From Tolypeutes matacus (lineage: Eukaryota; Chordata; Mammalia; Cingulata; Chlamyphoridae), in the NCBI GenBank assembly GCA_026826555.1, contig JAKSZT010020895.1, positions 386,053 to 450,052 of the forward strand: a stretch of 64,000 nucleotides of DNA. Reading direction: 5' to 3'. The position numbers were made by a program, and so were the translations under genes. This document shows, in pieces, positions 50,036 to 61,200 of the stretch. Under the pieces are notes generated by a model. That model was not told the origin of the DNA. It did not search any database and saw nothing but the letters and a program-made list of their open reading frames with translations. The first letter of the stretch is position 1, and every line of letters starts with the position of its first letter.

Positions 50036-50760
50036 TAGGTGTAATATGAATATTTAAATCTCTGGGACATACATTTAATGCATATAGTATTAATTATAGA
50101 TTCAAATACATAGGACAGAAGAATCATGTATAGAGAAACTGTAAATGAGCTTAACTATGTTACATTGGAGAGCATATATTCCAAAGTCAAACCCACTGAA
50201 AGGGTGCTGAATTCCTGAGATTGTGTGCCCTCCCTGTACTGTCTAGATATCTCTAGAGCCCTTAGAAGTCCCACTGTTTGAGGCACTGCTCACTGTGGCA
50301 GTCAATGAGATCCTGCTGAGACATGCATGAGCGTAACCTCTGGAATGACCTCCTGATATACTGTGAAATCTCTTACATAAAAACTCATTTGTATTTAATA
50401 TTTTCTCTTTTTGGTCAAGGTATTTTTCAAAATACATCACTAGATGGCACTTGGTAATAATCCCTTGGTGCCAGGCTCCCAGGAGTCATGTCCCACACAG
50501 GGGAGAACGTAATGTGTTCATATGTTGTTTTGGCTTAGAAAGGGGCCACATTTGAGCAACAAGGGGGCTCTCAGGAGATAACTTTTAGACAATATATAAT
50601 ACTAGGCTAAGTTTCTACTTCATAAGAACAAGGTTCATAAGTACAACCATCAATATCAAGGTCCTGGCATAATGGTCTGTCCTCCTTTGCTAAGCATTGC
50701 CCACGTACTCAGGAGATTCTTGCCACTCTATTAGATAATGCTGCAGTACTTACAAGCCAG
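50036..50760 (-). mobile_element. L1 3' UTR, inverted arm
   Basis: Same strand and order as 7370-8040 (antisense UTR): 'taacctctggaatgacctcc', 'ggcacttggtaataatccct', 'atcaatatcaaggtcctggc'. It is followed at about 50760 by the sense arm. Confidence 0.7.
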
Positions 50761-51645
50761 TCCAGGAATTCAGCACCCTGTCAGTCGTCCTTACTTTGGA
50801 ATATATGCTCCCCAAAGTAACAGAATTAGACTCATTTATAATTTCCCTATACATGGCTTTTCTGACCCTTTTATTTGAATCCATAATTAGCATTATACTC
50901 ATTAAGTATATGTTCCAGAGATGTAAATCTTCAGTCTGTTCAAATGCTGGTTGAGCCCTGAGTCATAGCAGGGCTGCAACACCCACTATCCAGTTCATTG
51001 GACTTACCCAGGACAACTAACAAAAGGATGATGATGGGCAAAGCCCATTGCAAAAAGCAGAAATTATCCACAACTGCAAACCAGGCAGTTCTATCCATCA
51101 GCCCCATTGGATCTAAACTCCCTCCCAACCAGAAATAGAGGGGGCATCACCATTCCAAAATCTTCAACATAAGGGTAGAATGCAATTATGGACTAAAGTA
51201 GACTTATTATTCTAGCAATGGAAGAACTTGTATCATTTATATAAAGGCCATGGACACTAGAGGCTCTGAGCAAAGGGATAGGGAAGAATAGTTGTAGGAT
51301 GGGGCATTTTGGGGACATTGGAATTGTCCTGTATGACATTGCAATGATGGATACAGGCCATTATATATTTTGTCAAAATCTCTATAATTGCGCAGTGCAA
51401 AGTGTAAACTGCAATGTAAGCTGTAGACCTTGGTTAGTAGCAATGCTTTAATATGTGTTCATTAATTTTAACAAATGTGCCACACTAATGAAATGAAAAA
51501 TTTTAATAATGGGTGAAAGTGGGGGAGCAGGAGAGGGTGTGGTATATGGGAATCCCTTATACTTTTGATGTAACATTTCTGTAATCTAAAGCTTCTTTAA
51601 AAATAGAAACAAATTATAAAAAGAAATGCAAATAAAAACCAATAA
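50761..51645 (+). mobile_element. L1 3' UTR, sense arm with tail
   Basis: Sense UTR from 'attcagcaccctgtcagtcg' to 'aaagcttctttaaaaataga' and an A-rich tail. With 50036-50760 it forms a second twin-primed L1 in this cluster. Confidence 0.7.
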
Positions 51646-52419
51646 AATTTTTCGATCTCTTGAATTTTAGCAGCAGGTAATAATTGCTCCAACCAGTAAA
51701 GTATAGCAGAAAAGCTGCTATGTGATCTCAAGTTTACTCTCTAGCTCTCTATTTTGTGAAATTTGACCTTGGAACCCAACAACCTTGCCTTGAAAATGCC
51801 TAAAGTGGTCCCATGAAGAGACTTCATGGATGTCCACATATATAGAGAAATAAGGCTATAAAGTGACAGATTTAACTTCCAGATAAGTAAGCAGTGATAT
51901 TTTCAGGGGTATTTCCCAGCCCCCAGTCTTTAAGACTTCCATGTGAAGCTTCACACATAATGGAGCAAAAAGGATCTGCTATGCTTTCTGTATAATTCCT
52001 TGCAACAGAATTTGTGAGTCCAGCAAATGGTTGTTTTAGGCAAAAAAAAAAATTGAGGTAAATTTTAAAGCAGCCATATTAATTGGAATAACAGGTAACA
52101 GTTACCAAATGCCATTTCTCTTTATCTTGTCCATAGGAATTCCATGTACAACTGTTTTATCATGGAGGTGTGGAGGTCTCCTTAGATAAAGGTGCTTACA
52201 ATTGACCATAGTTTTTCTATAAATATCAAAAGTAACTCACAACTCAAAGTAGAAGATTGCAATTGATGTGTGACTCTTGACGGTAAATAGGGGTGCATTT
52301 TCCATCAACATATTCATTTGTCAAAACCAACCACATTGGATTCATAATATTTGTGCATTTCTTCAGATGTAAATTCTATGTAAAATTGTAAACAATAATT
52401 GAATTCTGCTTACCAGCAT

Positions 52420-52424
52420 CACTT
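52420..52424. other. paralogous empty ERV target site
   Basis: 'cactt' occurs once here, in 'gcatcactttaagcagtgat'. In copy A the same context is split by the ERV, with 'cactt' on both sides. Confidence 0.85.
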
Positions 52425-52614
52425 TAAGCAGTGATATGTGTTATCAACTCATAACTGTTTTGTGCATATTCTAGACTTATGCAAATGAGTCATTGAAGAA
52501 CATGGCATCCTAGTTTCTCCCTGTAGGAGAAAGTCTATTCATTACCTTGTAGAGTGTTGAATTGGAATTGGAGTTATGAGTATGAATTTATTATATGCAT
52601 ATACATTTACATTA

Positions 52615-52692
52615 CATATATATTATATATATTTACATTGCATATATATTATATATATTTACATTGCATATATATTATATATATTTACGTTA
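52615..52692 (+). repeat. 26-bp tandem repeat, three units
   Basis: Three consecutive units of a 26-bp TA-rich motif ending 'atttacattg', at 52615-52640, 52641-52666 and 52667-52692 (the last with a change). Copy A has about one to two units at 24035-24075. Confidence 0.85.
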
Positions 52693-52699
52693 TATGTAT

Positions 52700-53105
52700 T
52701 TGTAATTGGGGATTGAATCATGTCCCCCACAAAGACATATTCAAGTCCTAACCTCTGGACCAAGCTGTTGTGAAACCATTTTGTAAATAGGACTTTTGAA
52801 GAGCCTATTACAATGAGGCCAAATTGAATCAAGGTTGGCCTTAAACTATAAAACTGGTGCTCTTAAAGGCAAAAGAAATTTGGACACAGAATAGAAACCA
52901 CAGGAGACAACAGCAACAGACAGATGATCGTGTCATGGGGGCAAAGATTAATTGCAAAATGCTCCTACTAGAATGCCACAGACTTCAGATACAGCATGGC
53001 CTGCAAATACTTTGATTTTGGATTTCTATCTTCCAAATAATGAGCTAATAAAGTCCTGTTGTTCAAGTCAATCTGTCTGTAATATTTGTTATGGCATCCC
53101 TCACA
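52700..53105 (+). repeat. interspersed repeat, family not assigned (copy B)
   Basis: Paralogue of 24095-24475, starting 'gattgaatcatgtcccccac'. Confidence 0.6.
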
Positions 53106-53159
53106 ATCTAAGTCAATATAACAGTAATATTGTAATATTTCCACAGCAATGACAAAGAA

Positions 53160-53613
53160 GGTTACATATCAATGTTAGGAAACAATAATGGGGTGTGGAA
53201 GGGAGTTTGGAACCTTTCCTTTTGGAGTAATGAAAACCTTCTGAAATGGACTGAGCTGATGACAACACATGTCTATGATGAAATTGAGAACCACTGAGGG
53301 TCCACTTTGGCTGGATTGTACCAGGCAGGGGACTGTATAAAACAGTGAACCACATAGTGAATGATGGACTATGGTTAACAGTGTACAATATTAATACATT
53401 GTACTAATAATAGGATGGATTTGGGGAATAATATACCAAATATAATCTATGGACTATAGATAACAGTGATATTACGACGATGTTCATTTTTAATTGTAAC
53501 AAATGTGTCACAACAATGGAAGGTGTTGGTGGTGAGGCAATGTATGGGAATCCTGTGTGACATGCGTAAGTGTTTTGTAAACTCACAACTTCTCAAATAA
53601 AAAAAAAAAATCA
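53160..53613 (+). mobile_element. L1 3' end, sense
   Basis: Contains 'gaatgatggactatggttaa', 'atggactatagataacagtg', 'ttgtaacaaatgtgtcacaa' and ends in a 12-A tail at about 53598-53610. A non-coding UTR. It begins just beyond the end of copy B. Confidence 0.7.
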
Positions 53614-53619
53614 GTTTAT

Positions 53620-56600
53620 CATAAAGGTGAAGGTCTATTTGTGAACTCTCATTTGATTCCATTAATTAATATGCCTATTTTTATGCCAATACCATGCTGT
53701 TTTGATCACTGTTTCTTTATAATATGCCTTAGGGTCAGGAAGTGTGAGTCCAACTTCACTCTTCTTTTATAGAAATTGTTTGGTTATTCGGGGCCCCTTT
53801 CCCTTCCACATAAATTTGGTAATTTATTTTTCTATCTATGTAAAGTAGGATATTGTAATTTAGAATGGTATTACATTGAATCAAAATGCCAGTTTGGGTA
53901 GAATTGATATCTTAATGATATTTAGTCTTCTAATTCATGAACACAGAATGTCCTTTACTTGTTTAGCTCTTTTTTAAATCTGTTTAAGTACTGTTTGTAG
54001 TTTACTGAGTACAGGTCCTTTATATCCTTGGTTAAATTAATTACTAGATATCTGATTCTTTTTTTTTTTTTGCTATTGTAAATGGAATTTTTTCTTGATT
54101 TCCTCCTCGGATTTTTCATTACTAGTGTATAAAACACTACTGATTTTTGCATGTTTGTCTTGTATCCTGCCACTTTGTAGAACACATTCATTAACTCTAG
54201 TAGCATTGTCTTAGATATTTCAGGATTTTCTAAATATAGAATCACATCATCTGGGAATAGTAAAAGTTTTGCTTATTCTTCTCCAATTTGGATGCCTTTT
54301 GTTTATTTTTTTTCCCTAGTTACTCTTGCTAGAACTGCTAGCACAATGTTGAAAAGCAGTGGTGACAGTGGGCATCCTTATCTTTTTGCCAATCTTAGAG
54401 GGGAAGCTTTCACCTTTTCCCTATGTATAATTTGGCTGTTGGTGTTTTATATATGCCCTGAATCGTGCTAAGTATTTTTCATTCTCTTCTGATATTTTTT
54501 TTCACTTGAATTTTTTGAAATTTATTGACACTTGTTTTATTGCCCAGTATATGGTATGCCTTTTTTTAAATTAAAATTTTAAAAAACTTTAGATTACCTA
54601 AATGTTACATAAATAACATAGGGGATTCCCATATGCCCCACCCTTGCTCCCTCCCATACCTTCCCACATTAACAATATCCTTCATTACTGTGGTACATTT
54701 GTTACATATTGAAGCATTGTCACAACCGTGGAGTGTAGTTTACATTAAAGTTTACACTCTGTCTGGCACAATTTTATAGGTTATAACAAAAATATATAAT
54801 GGCCTGGATCTTGTCAAATGCATTTTCTGTGTCAATCAAGATGATCATTTGTTATTTTCTTCTTGGATATATTAATGTGATGTATTACATTATTTGATTT
54901 TCTTGTGTTGAACCACCCTTGTATACCAAGAATAAAACCCCTTTGATTGTGGTGTGTAATTCTTTTAACATGCTGTTGGATTCGATTTGCAGGTATTTTT
55001 GTTGAGAATTTTTGCATCTCTATTCAGTAGAGATTGGTCTATAGTTTGCAATTCTTGAAGAATCTTTATCTGGCTTTGGAATTAGGACGCTTTTGGCTTC
55101 ATAGAAAGAATTGAGTAATTTTCCTTCCTTTTCAAACTTTTGGAAAAGTATAAGGACGATTGTAATTAATTCTTCCAGAAATGCTTGGTAGAATTCACCT
55201 GTGAAGCCATCTGTCCCTGGACTTTTCATTTTAGGGAGAGTTTTGATGACGGGTTCAATCTGTTTACTTGTGATTGTTTTGTTGACGTCTTGTGTTTCTT
55301 CTAGAGTTAATATAGGTTTCTCTGTGTTTCTAGGGATTTGTCCATTTCATCTACATTGTCTAATTTGTTGGCATAAAATTTTTAATAATATCCCCTTATG
55401 ATCCTTTAAATTTTTGTGGTGTTAGTAGTAAAGCCCTCCCTTTTATTCCTGATTTTATTTATTTGCCATTTCTCTCTTTTTTCTTTCTTAGTCTGGCTAA
55501 GAGTTTATCAATTATATTGATCTTCTCAAAGAAACATCTTTTGGTTTTGTTGATTCTCTCTATTGATTTTTTGTTCTCAATTTCATTTATTTGTGCTCCA
55601 AGTTTTGTTATTTCTTTCTTTCTGCTTAATTTTGGTTTAGTTTTTTTGTTTTCTTTTCCTAGTTTCTCCTGGTGTTCAGTTAGATCTTGATTATATCTTT
55701 CTTTCTTTTTAGTATAGGCCTATAAGGCTATAAATTTCCATCTTAACCCTGCCTTTGCTGCATAAGTCTTAAGTTGTGCTCCTGTTTTCATATGTCTTGC
55801 GATATTTACTAATTTCTGTTGCAATTTTTTCTTTTACACACGGATTGTTTTAGATTGTGTTGTTTAGCTTCTAAATATTTGTGAATTTTCCCCTTTCCCA
55901 TGTGTAATTGATTTCCAGCTTCATTCCATTATGATCAGAGAAGGTGCTTTGTATAATTTCAACCTTGTTTTAGTTATTGAGACCTGCTTTGTGACCTAAC
56001 ATGTGTCTCTCCTGGAGAAAGATCCATGAGTACTTAGGAAGACTGTATAACCTGCTGATTTGGGGTGTGATGTTCTGTGTATGGCTGTTAGGTCTAGCTC
56101 CTTTTCAAATTGTTAAAGTTCTCTGTTTTCCTTGTTGACCCTCTGTCTAGCTTTTCTATCTGTTGATGTGAGTGGCGTGTTGAAGTCTCCAACTATTATT
56201 GTAGAGATGTACATATCTCCTTTCACCTTTGCCAGAATTTGCCTCATTTATTTTGGGATACACTGGTTAGGTGCATAGATATTTATAATTGTTACTTATT
56301 CCTGGTATATTGGCCCTTTTATTAATAAATAATGGCCATCTGTCTCCCTCATAACATTTTTGCATCTAAAGTTTGTTTCGTCTGATATTAGTATAGCTAC
56401 TCTTGCTCTTTCTTGATTACGGTTTGCAAGAAATATCTTTTCCATTCTTTCACTTTAAGCCTTTCTGTTACTTTCAGGACTAAGGTGAATCTCTAACAGA
56501 CAGCATATGGATGGTTTATAGTTTTTTATCCACTCTATCAGCCTGTCTCTTTTGATTGGGGACTTTAATCCATTAACATTCAATTCTATTACTGTAAAGG

Positions 56601-56800
56601 CATTGCTTACTTTTACCATTTTATCCTTTGGTTTTCATGTATCATATCTTATTTTTATCTGTCCTTTTACCCTTTTGGGTACCCTTTCTGATTTTCGTCA
56701 TTTCTATGCACTCCTTCCTCCAAGCCTCTTTTTTCTCTCTTTTACTTTAAAGCCACAGATCTCCCTTTAGTGATTCTTGTAGAGCTGGCCTCAAAATTGG
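53620..56800 (-). mobile_element. L1 ORF2, antisense, decayed
   Basis: Long L1 on the minus strand. Readable ORF2 stretches include 55229-55020 (starts MKSPGTDGFTGEFYQAFLEE, the RT palm region, and later LIPKPDKD and NYRPIS) and 54245-53955. The part toward 56800 is the 5' portion of ORF2 (endonuclease side), recognisable by 'cagacagcatatggatggtt' near 56497. Stops and frameshifts break every domain. A UTR fragment of another L1 is nested at 54559-54804, and the ORF order near 54480-54560 looks locally rearranged. Confidence 0.75.
54559..54804 (-). mobile_element. nested L1 3' end, antisense
   Basis: Follows the order of 6680-6920: 'ttagattacctaaatgttac', 'attcccatatgccccaccc', 'cacaattttataggttataa'. 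The A/T-rich left edge would be its tail. It sits inside antisense ORF2 sequence, so it inserted later. Confidence 0.7.
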
Positions 56801-57379
56801 CGGGGTAAGGATAAATACAATTTTATCTCATTTTCATTAACAAAACATAAAATCTTAAATATGATAGAATAGAATTGATTATGGTACACAGCATCAGTAA
56901 CATAAATTGAAATGTTTAATAAAGTTTATTTATTTTTTTTGGCAATGTCAATAAAGCAATTAAATAAAAGGCAAGATGTAAGGTAACACAGTGATAAACT
57001 AAGAGTGCATTATTGCAGGCAGAGATAGATCTAATGCCTTGCCAGTTTATATACTCCAATTACAGGGTTTTCCTTCACTCCTTCCTGTTGGAAATTAAAT
57101 ATTTGCATTTTATGTAAAGTTCTTCTCTTATTAATATAAAAAATAGCTATACACCTTATCAGTGATTAGAAGATGTTTCCATTTCTTCAATTCTGATTAT
57201 TCCCAAACTCCTGTTGATGTCTCCTTTAGCTTTTTGATGTTATATTATTAAGTTGTCCTGGAATGACTGTCATTTTTGGTTTAACTTTTTAAAATATATA
57301 TTTGTTGTTGTTTTGTATTTTTAATTTTGATTCTTGTATTTAAAATATTAATTTTTTTTACCATATTTTAAACATTTTA

Positions 57380-57660
57380 TTTTGAAATACTTTCCAACTT
57401 ACAAGGCATTTAGATAAATAATACATATCTCATAAAGAGACCTCCACAAATACCCCTAAACCCAAATACCCAGATCCACCAATTTTAAATTTTATCATGT
57501 TTGCCATATTTTCCTTTCTATCATCTGTGTATCTATCTATCATCTATATATCATCTATTTGTCTGCTTATTTATCAATCCATTTTCTAAATAATCTACTG
57601 TAAATTGGATATATCATACTCCTTGAACACGTAATATTGCCATGAACATTTCCCCAGAAC
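57380..57660 (-). mobile_element. old repeat, L1 3'-type, probably antisense
   Basis: 'ttgaaatactttccaactta' then 'ccagatccaccaatttta' and 'tatcatctgtgtatctatct' follow the order of an old mammalian repeat, with a relative at 38130-38420. A small (ATCT)n-like run lies near 57520-57560. Confidence 0.45.
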
Positions 57661-58447
57661 AAGAATATTAATTTTGATTACTGTATCAGAGGAAGAAACT
57701 GGAACTATTACTATACAATTTATCTTGTATATAATTTCTACACTTTTAAATATTATTACTTCCCTTCCTTCCATAAAACACTGAAGAAAAGACTAGATCA
57801 GAAGTAGGCATTTGCTTTAATTTCTTAGAAATATATTTCATTATTTCACAATAAAGGAAAGCACTATATATGTATTTAGTATAAAGTGAGTGATTTGATT
57901 AAGGTGGCATGAGGATACAATACTAAAAATCTTTGAGAAGCCTCATCTTTCTCTCGGAAGTCCTCTTTTCCCATGGTTTAGTGCATCACAGGTTTATTGA
58001 AACTGGTTAAAAATTGAGTTTTTATTTCAAGTAAGTGCTCTTTCCATGTGAAAATTTGTTTTGGTTTATTTTGAGGGTAAGAAAACGAGGGAAACTCTGC
58101 TGTTTCAATTTAATAATTAAGTTCAGTCTACAATGGAGCATTTGATTATTAGAAAGTAATACCAATAAAGAGTTTAAATTCTCAGGAATTAAATGTAAAC
58201 ATCAGTACAGTACTCTCAGTTATCTTATCATAAAGACAATTGTCTTGAGATAAATGACTCACTTTGGTGAAATGTTTGATATTCAAAACAAGATGTTACA
58301 ACAAAAAACAAATGTAAATTAAAAAGAAATCTTTGAGAAATTTAGTCAGACTAAATTCTAGACAGTAAACAATGAAATGAGTCAGAGAGCATAGTGAAGC
58401 AACTAAGAGACTTTCTTCTTTCATTTTACTTTGAGTCAACACATTTT

Positions 58448-59392
58448 CTACTTCTTTGAAAGAAATGCAATCTTCTTTATGGAGTGATCAAAAGCTTGTT
58501 TGACTTGCTTGTTTCTCAGTGTGCAAACAAAGGGGTTCAGCATGGGACCAACAGAAATAGTGAGCATTGAAACGCCTTTATTTATGGTCATCTCTTCCTT
58601 TGCTGAAGGATTGATGTAGATGAAGATGCAGCTTCCATAGGTTATGGAGACCACAATCATGTGAGATGAGCAGGTAGAAAAGTATTTTTTTTCTTTGCTG
58701 GGCAGAGGGGAATCTTAGAATTGTCCTTATGATGTATGTGTAGGACAGAACCACACACACCAAGGTGATGATGAGTGCAAAGACAGCCATGAGTATAACC
58801 ATCTGTTCTATTAACCACGTGTCTGTGCATGAGATCTTCAAGAGTGACCAGCATCACAGCTGAAATGATCAATGGCATTGGAGTCACAAAATTTCAGCTG
58901 GAGCCTCAGGCTGAGGGGTGGAACAATGATCGTCAAGCCAGCCACGCAACAGCAGATGACTAATAAAATTCAGACCCTGTTGCTCATGATGGTCATGTAA
59001 TGAAGGGGTTTGCAGATGGCCCCATAGTGGTCATAGGACATGGCTGCCAGGAGAAAAAACGCTGTTGCTCCAAAGAGAATAACAAAAAATATTTGACTTG
59101 CACAAGCATTATAGGTGATGGTATTGTCCCCAGTTGGTAAAGTATACAAGAATCTAGGAATACAGACTGTAGTGAACGAGACTTCCATGAAGAAGAAGTT
59201 TCTGAGGAAAAAGTATATAAGAGTTTTAAGGTGGGGGTCCAGCACTGTGAGCGTGATAATAGTCAGGTTCCCTGTTACACTCAACATGTAAGTGAGTGAA
59301 TAGAATAGAAAGGCAAAAAGAAGAACTTTCAGTTGAGGATCCTCCATCAGTCCCAGCAGGATGAAAGTTGTAATTGCAGTGTGGTTTCTCAT
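58448..59392 (-). pseudogene. olfactory receptor pseudogene, OR6C-like
   Basis: Minus-strand odorant receptor remnant. The likely start is ATG 59392 ([18 protein letters not shown]), not the upstream ATG at 59476; the stop is at 58448-58450. TM1-TM4 are readable, with [16 protein letters not shown] and the DRY motif changed to DHY ([10 protein letters not shown]). Breaks: TGA at 58970-58972 at the start of TM4, a frameshift near 58845-58860 after the second extracellular loop, and a frameshift in or near the T8 run at 58685-58692. The C-terminal part ([22 protein letters not shown]) is readable in 58660-58448. It differs clearly from the other three OR remnants. Confidence 0.82.
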
Positions 59393-59479
59393 CGCTGCTT
59401 TTTGACATCTGTGCCCAATCTGTATATTTAAAAAGAAAAAAAATCGAAGAGCTTTCATGAGGAAGTAGGCATTCAAATG

Positions 59480-60635
59480 CTATAGCAAAAAAACCTGTAT
59501 ATAAAAGCCAAACAATGGTGCATAAATTTAGTTTCTCCCTCTACAACTTAGTCAATATTGGCCCTCTTCCAGTAGCTTTCCTGCATTTTACCTGGGGTAT
59601 GGACAGCAGAGTTGTCTTAAGTATTTATGTTATTCTGAAATAATGCAATTTATTCTAATTTCATCCTTTGCCCCTCAGAATTTAAAAATGTAGTTTTACC
59701 CTTGTAACTAATTACATGTATTAGATTGACACATAAATTAGAAAAAAGATGATGCCATTTCATCAGTACTTAAAATTTGTTTTCTTTTGTCCCTGACAAA
59801 CCCTGGATATAGGATATATGCAGGTAATTAAGAACAGAAAGTCTCTTCCATTGTTAATATCAAAGGGTTCCTTTAAGAGTTAGATTCATTTGTCCTGGAA
59901 AACAAACCAACAACAGTGAGAACAAAGCACAACACTGAGACCTGAATCTTCCTTTGTCTTTTTATGCATCTCTGTTTATATTCCTTATTCTTTATTCCCA
60001 ATACTATAGCACAGACAAATGATTTCTTGTTCAAATATATTAAATATAGTGTGAGAAAATGCATTCGACATATTTACAAAAAGGAATATCCTCATATGCT
60101 GTCATGTTATGTTTTCGTTAATTAATTAAAATTTCAGTTATTTTCAGTTAATTGACTGATTCTTTTTCCCTTAATGCCACTAAGTTAAAAATACATTTAA
60201 TATCACTAAATATGCTTTTCCAATTTATGCCTATTTCATTATGTTTTCAATACCATTGAAAATTCATTAATGTCTCCACTTTCTCATCATATCCCCACTA
60301 AATTTAGGCTTCAACCCATTGTTAAATTACTCTCACTTTCAAACTCTACTGCTTTCCCAAAATGTATAAGGACTTCATTATTGTTGAAGACAACAGCACA
60401 TTTTAGTTTTTATTGTGCCCGCATTCCAAAATACTTTTTCCTTAAGGTTTATTCATTCTTCAAATGGTTTCCCTGCCATCATTTTGAATTTCCTCCAAAC
60501 TATAGAGCTCTCTCTTCACTGTCCTACACAGGCTCTTCTTTCTCTACCCATCTATGAAATATTGGCACTTCCAAATATTCTATCTTCAGAGATTTTCCTT
60601 CTTGTATCCTGTTTTTGTTTTTCTTAATCTATACT
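59480..60635. other. intergenic, nothing recognised
   Basis: No gene or clear repeat. Open frames at 60270-60627 have no signal, domain or family features. Confidence 0.5.
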
Positions 60636-60639
60636 CTGT

Positions 60640-61200
60640 AGGGGTGATTTCACCCAGTCAAATGGATCATATCATCATTTACATGACTGTTTACAAAGCC
60701 CAGATCTTTTCCACATAAAACCATTACTCAATGTACATCACCAGTTGGATGTTCCACAGACCCTTCACATTCTACCTTCTGAAACTGAAATTATGCCTCC
60801 TCTGAGTCTTCTCCTTTTCCAGTATTAACTATTTCTTGTTAAAGAATAATATTTTTGCATGTGACGTGCAAGGTTCTTCATGGACAGGAGTTTCTATGAT
60901 TTGCACACCTCATCGCTTTCCTTGCCTCCCCATACTTTAAGTTATACTAAAACTGTCTACTTCTAGTTCTTCATATTTCCTACATGCTGACCCCTCTGCT
61001 CAGGCTAATCCTCCCACCTTTCTTTGACTGACTAATGCCTCTTAGTTCTTCAAGATTTTCCTTAGGTATAAATTATTCAGGTACATCTCCATTTCCCCAC
61101 CCAAACTATGTGAGATTATGCTCCTTCCTGTGTTTTGTTTCAAGCACCTGTCGCTTACTGTATCTTAGACTGGAATGGATAATATTGCAAATCTTCAATA
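60640..61200 (-). mobile_element. possible ancient L2/CR1-type LINE fragment
   Basis: 'accagttggatgttccacag', 'tgaaactgaaattatgcctc' and 'gcttactgtatcttagactg' recall old mammalian L2/CR1 LINE 3' regions. It is highly decayed, and strand and family are tentative. Confidence 0.4.

Larger units (their letters stand above)
38490..53110 (+). repeat. segmental duplication, copy B
   Basis: Same-orientation partner of 4030-24480, offset by about 34.4 kb at the left end. It keeps L1 sequence that copy A has lost (38690-40470) and about 1.5 kb (42115-43660) without a partner in A. It carries its own insert at 47838-51655. It lacks the ERV, the DAS-like SINEs at 8965-9171, the compound insert at 6508-8755 and the LTR-like insert. 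Confidence 0.8.

Noticed and set aside
52615..52692. CRISPR-like array of regular repeats
   Set aside because: The units are contiguous with no spacers, and the genome is mammalian. It is a simple minisatellite.
53955..55229. Separate small protein genes on the minus strand
   Set aside because: They are fragments of one decayed L1 ORF2.
55201..56770. Hydrophobic plus-strand open frames (55201-55690, 56552-56770)
   Set aside because: They are antisense translations of A-rich L1 ORF2, which always look hydrophobic.
60270..60627. 95- and 70-residue open frames on the plus strand
   Set aside because: They overlap each other in different frames, are rich in common residues of T/C-rich DNA, and show no family motif.
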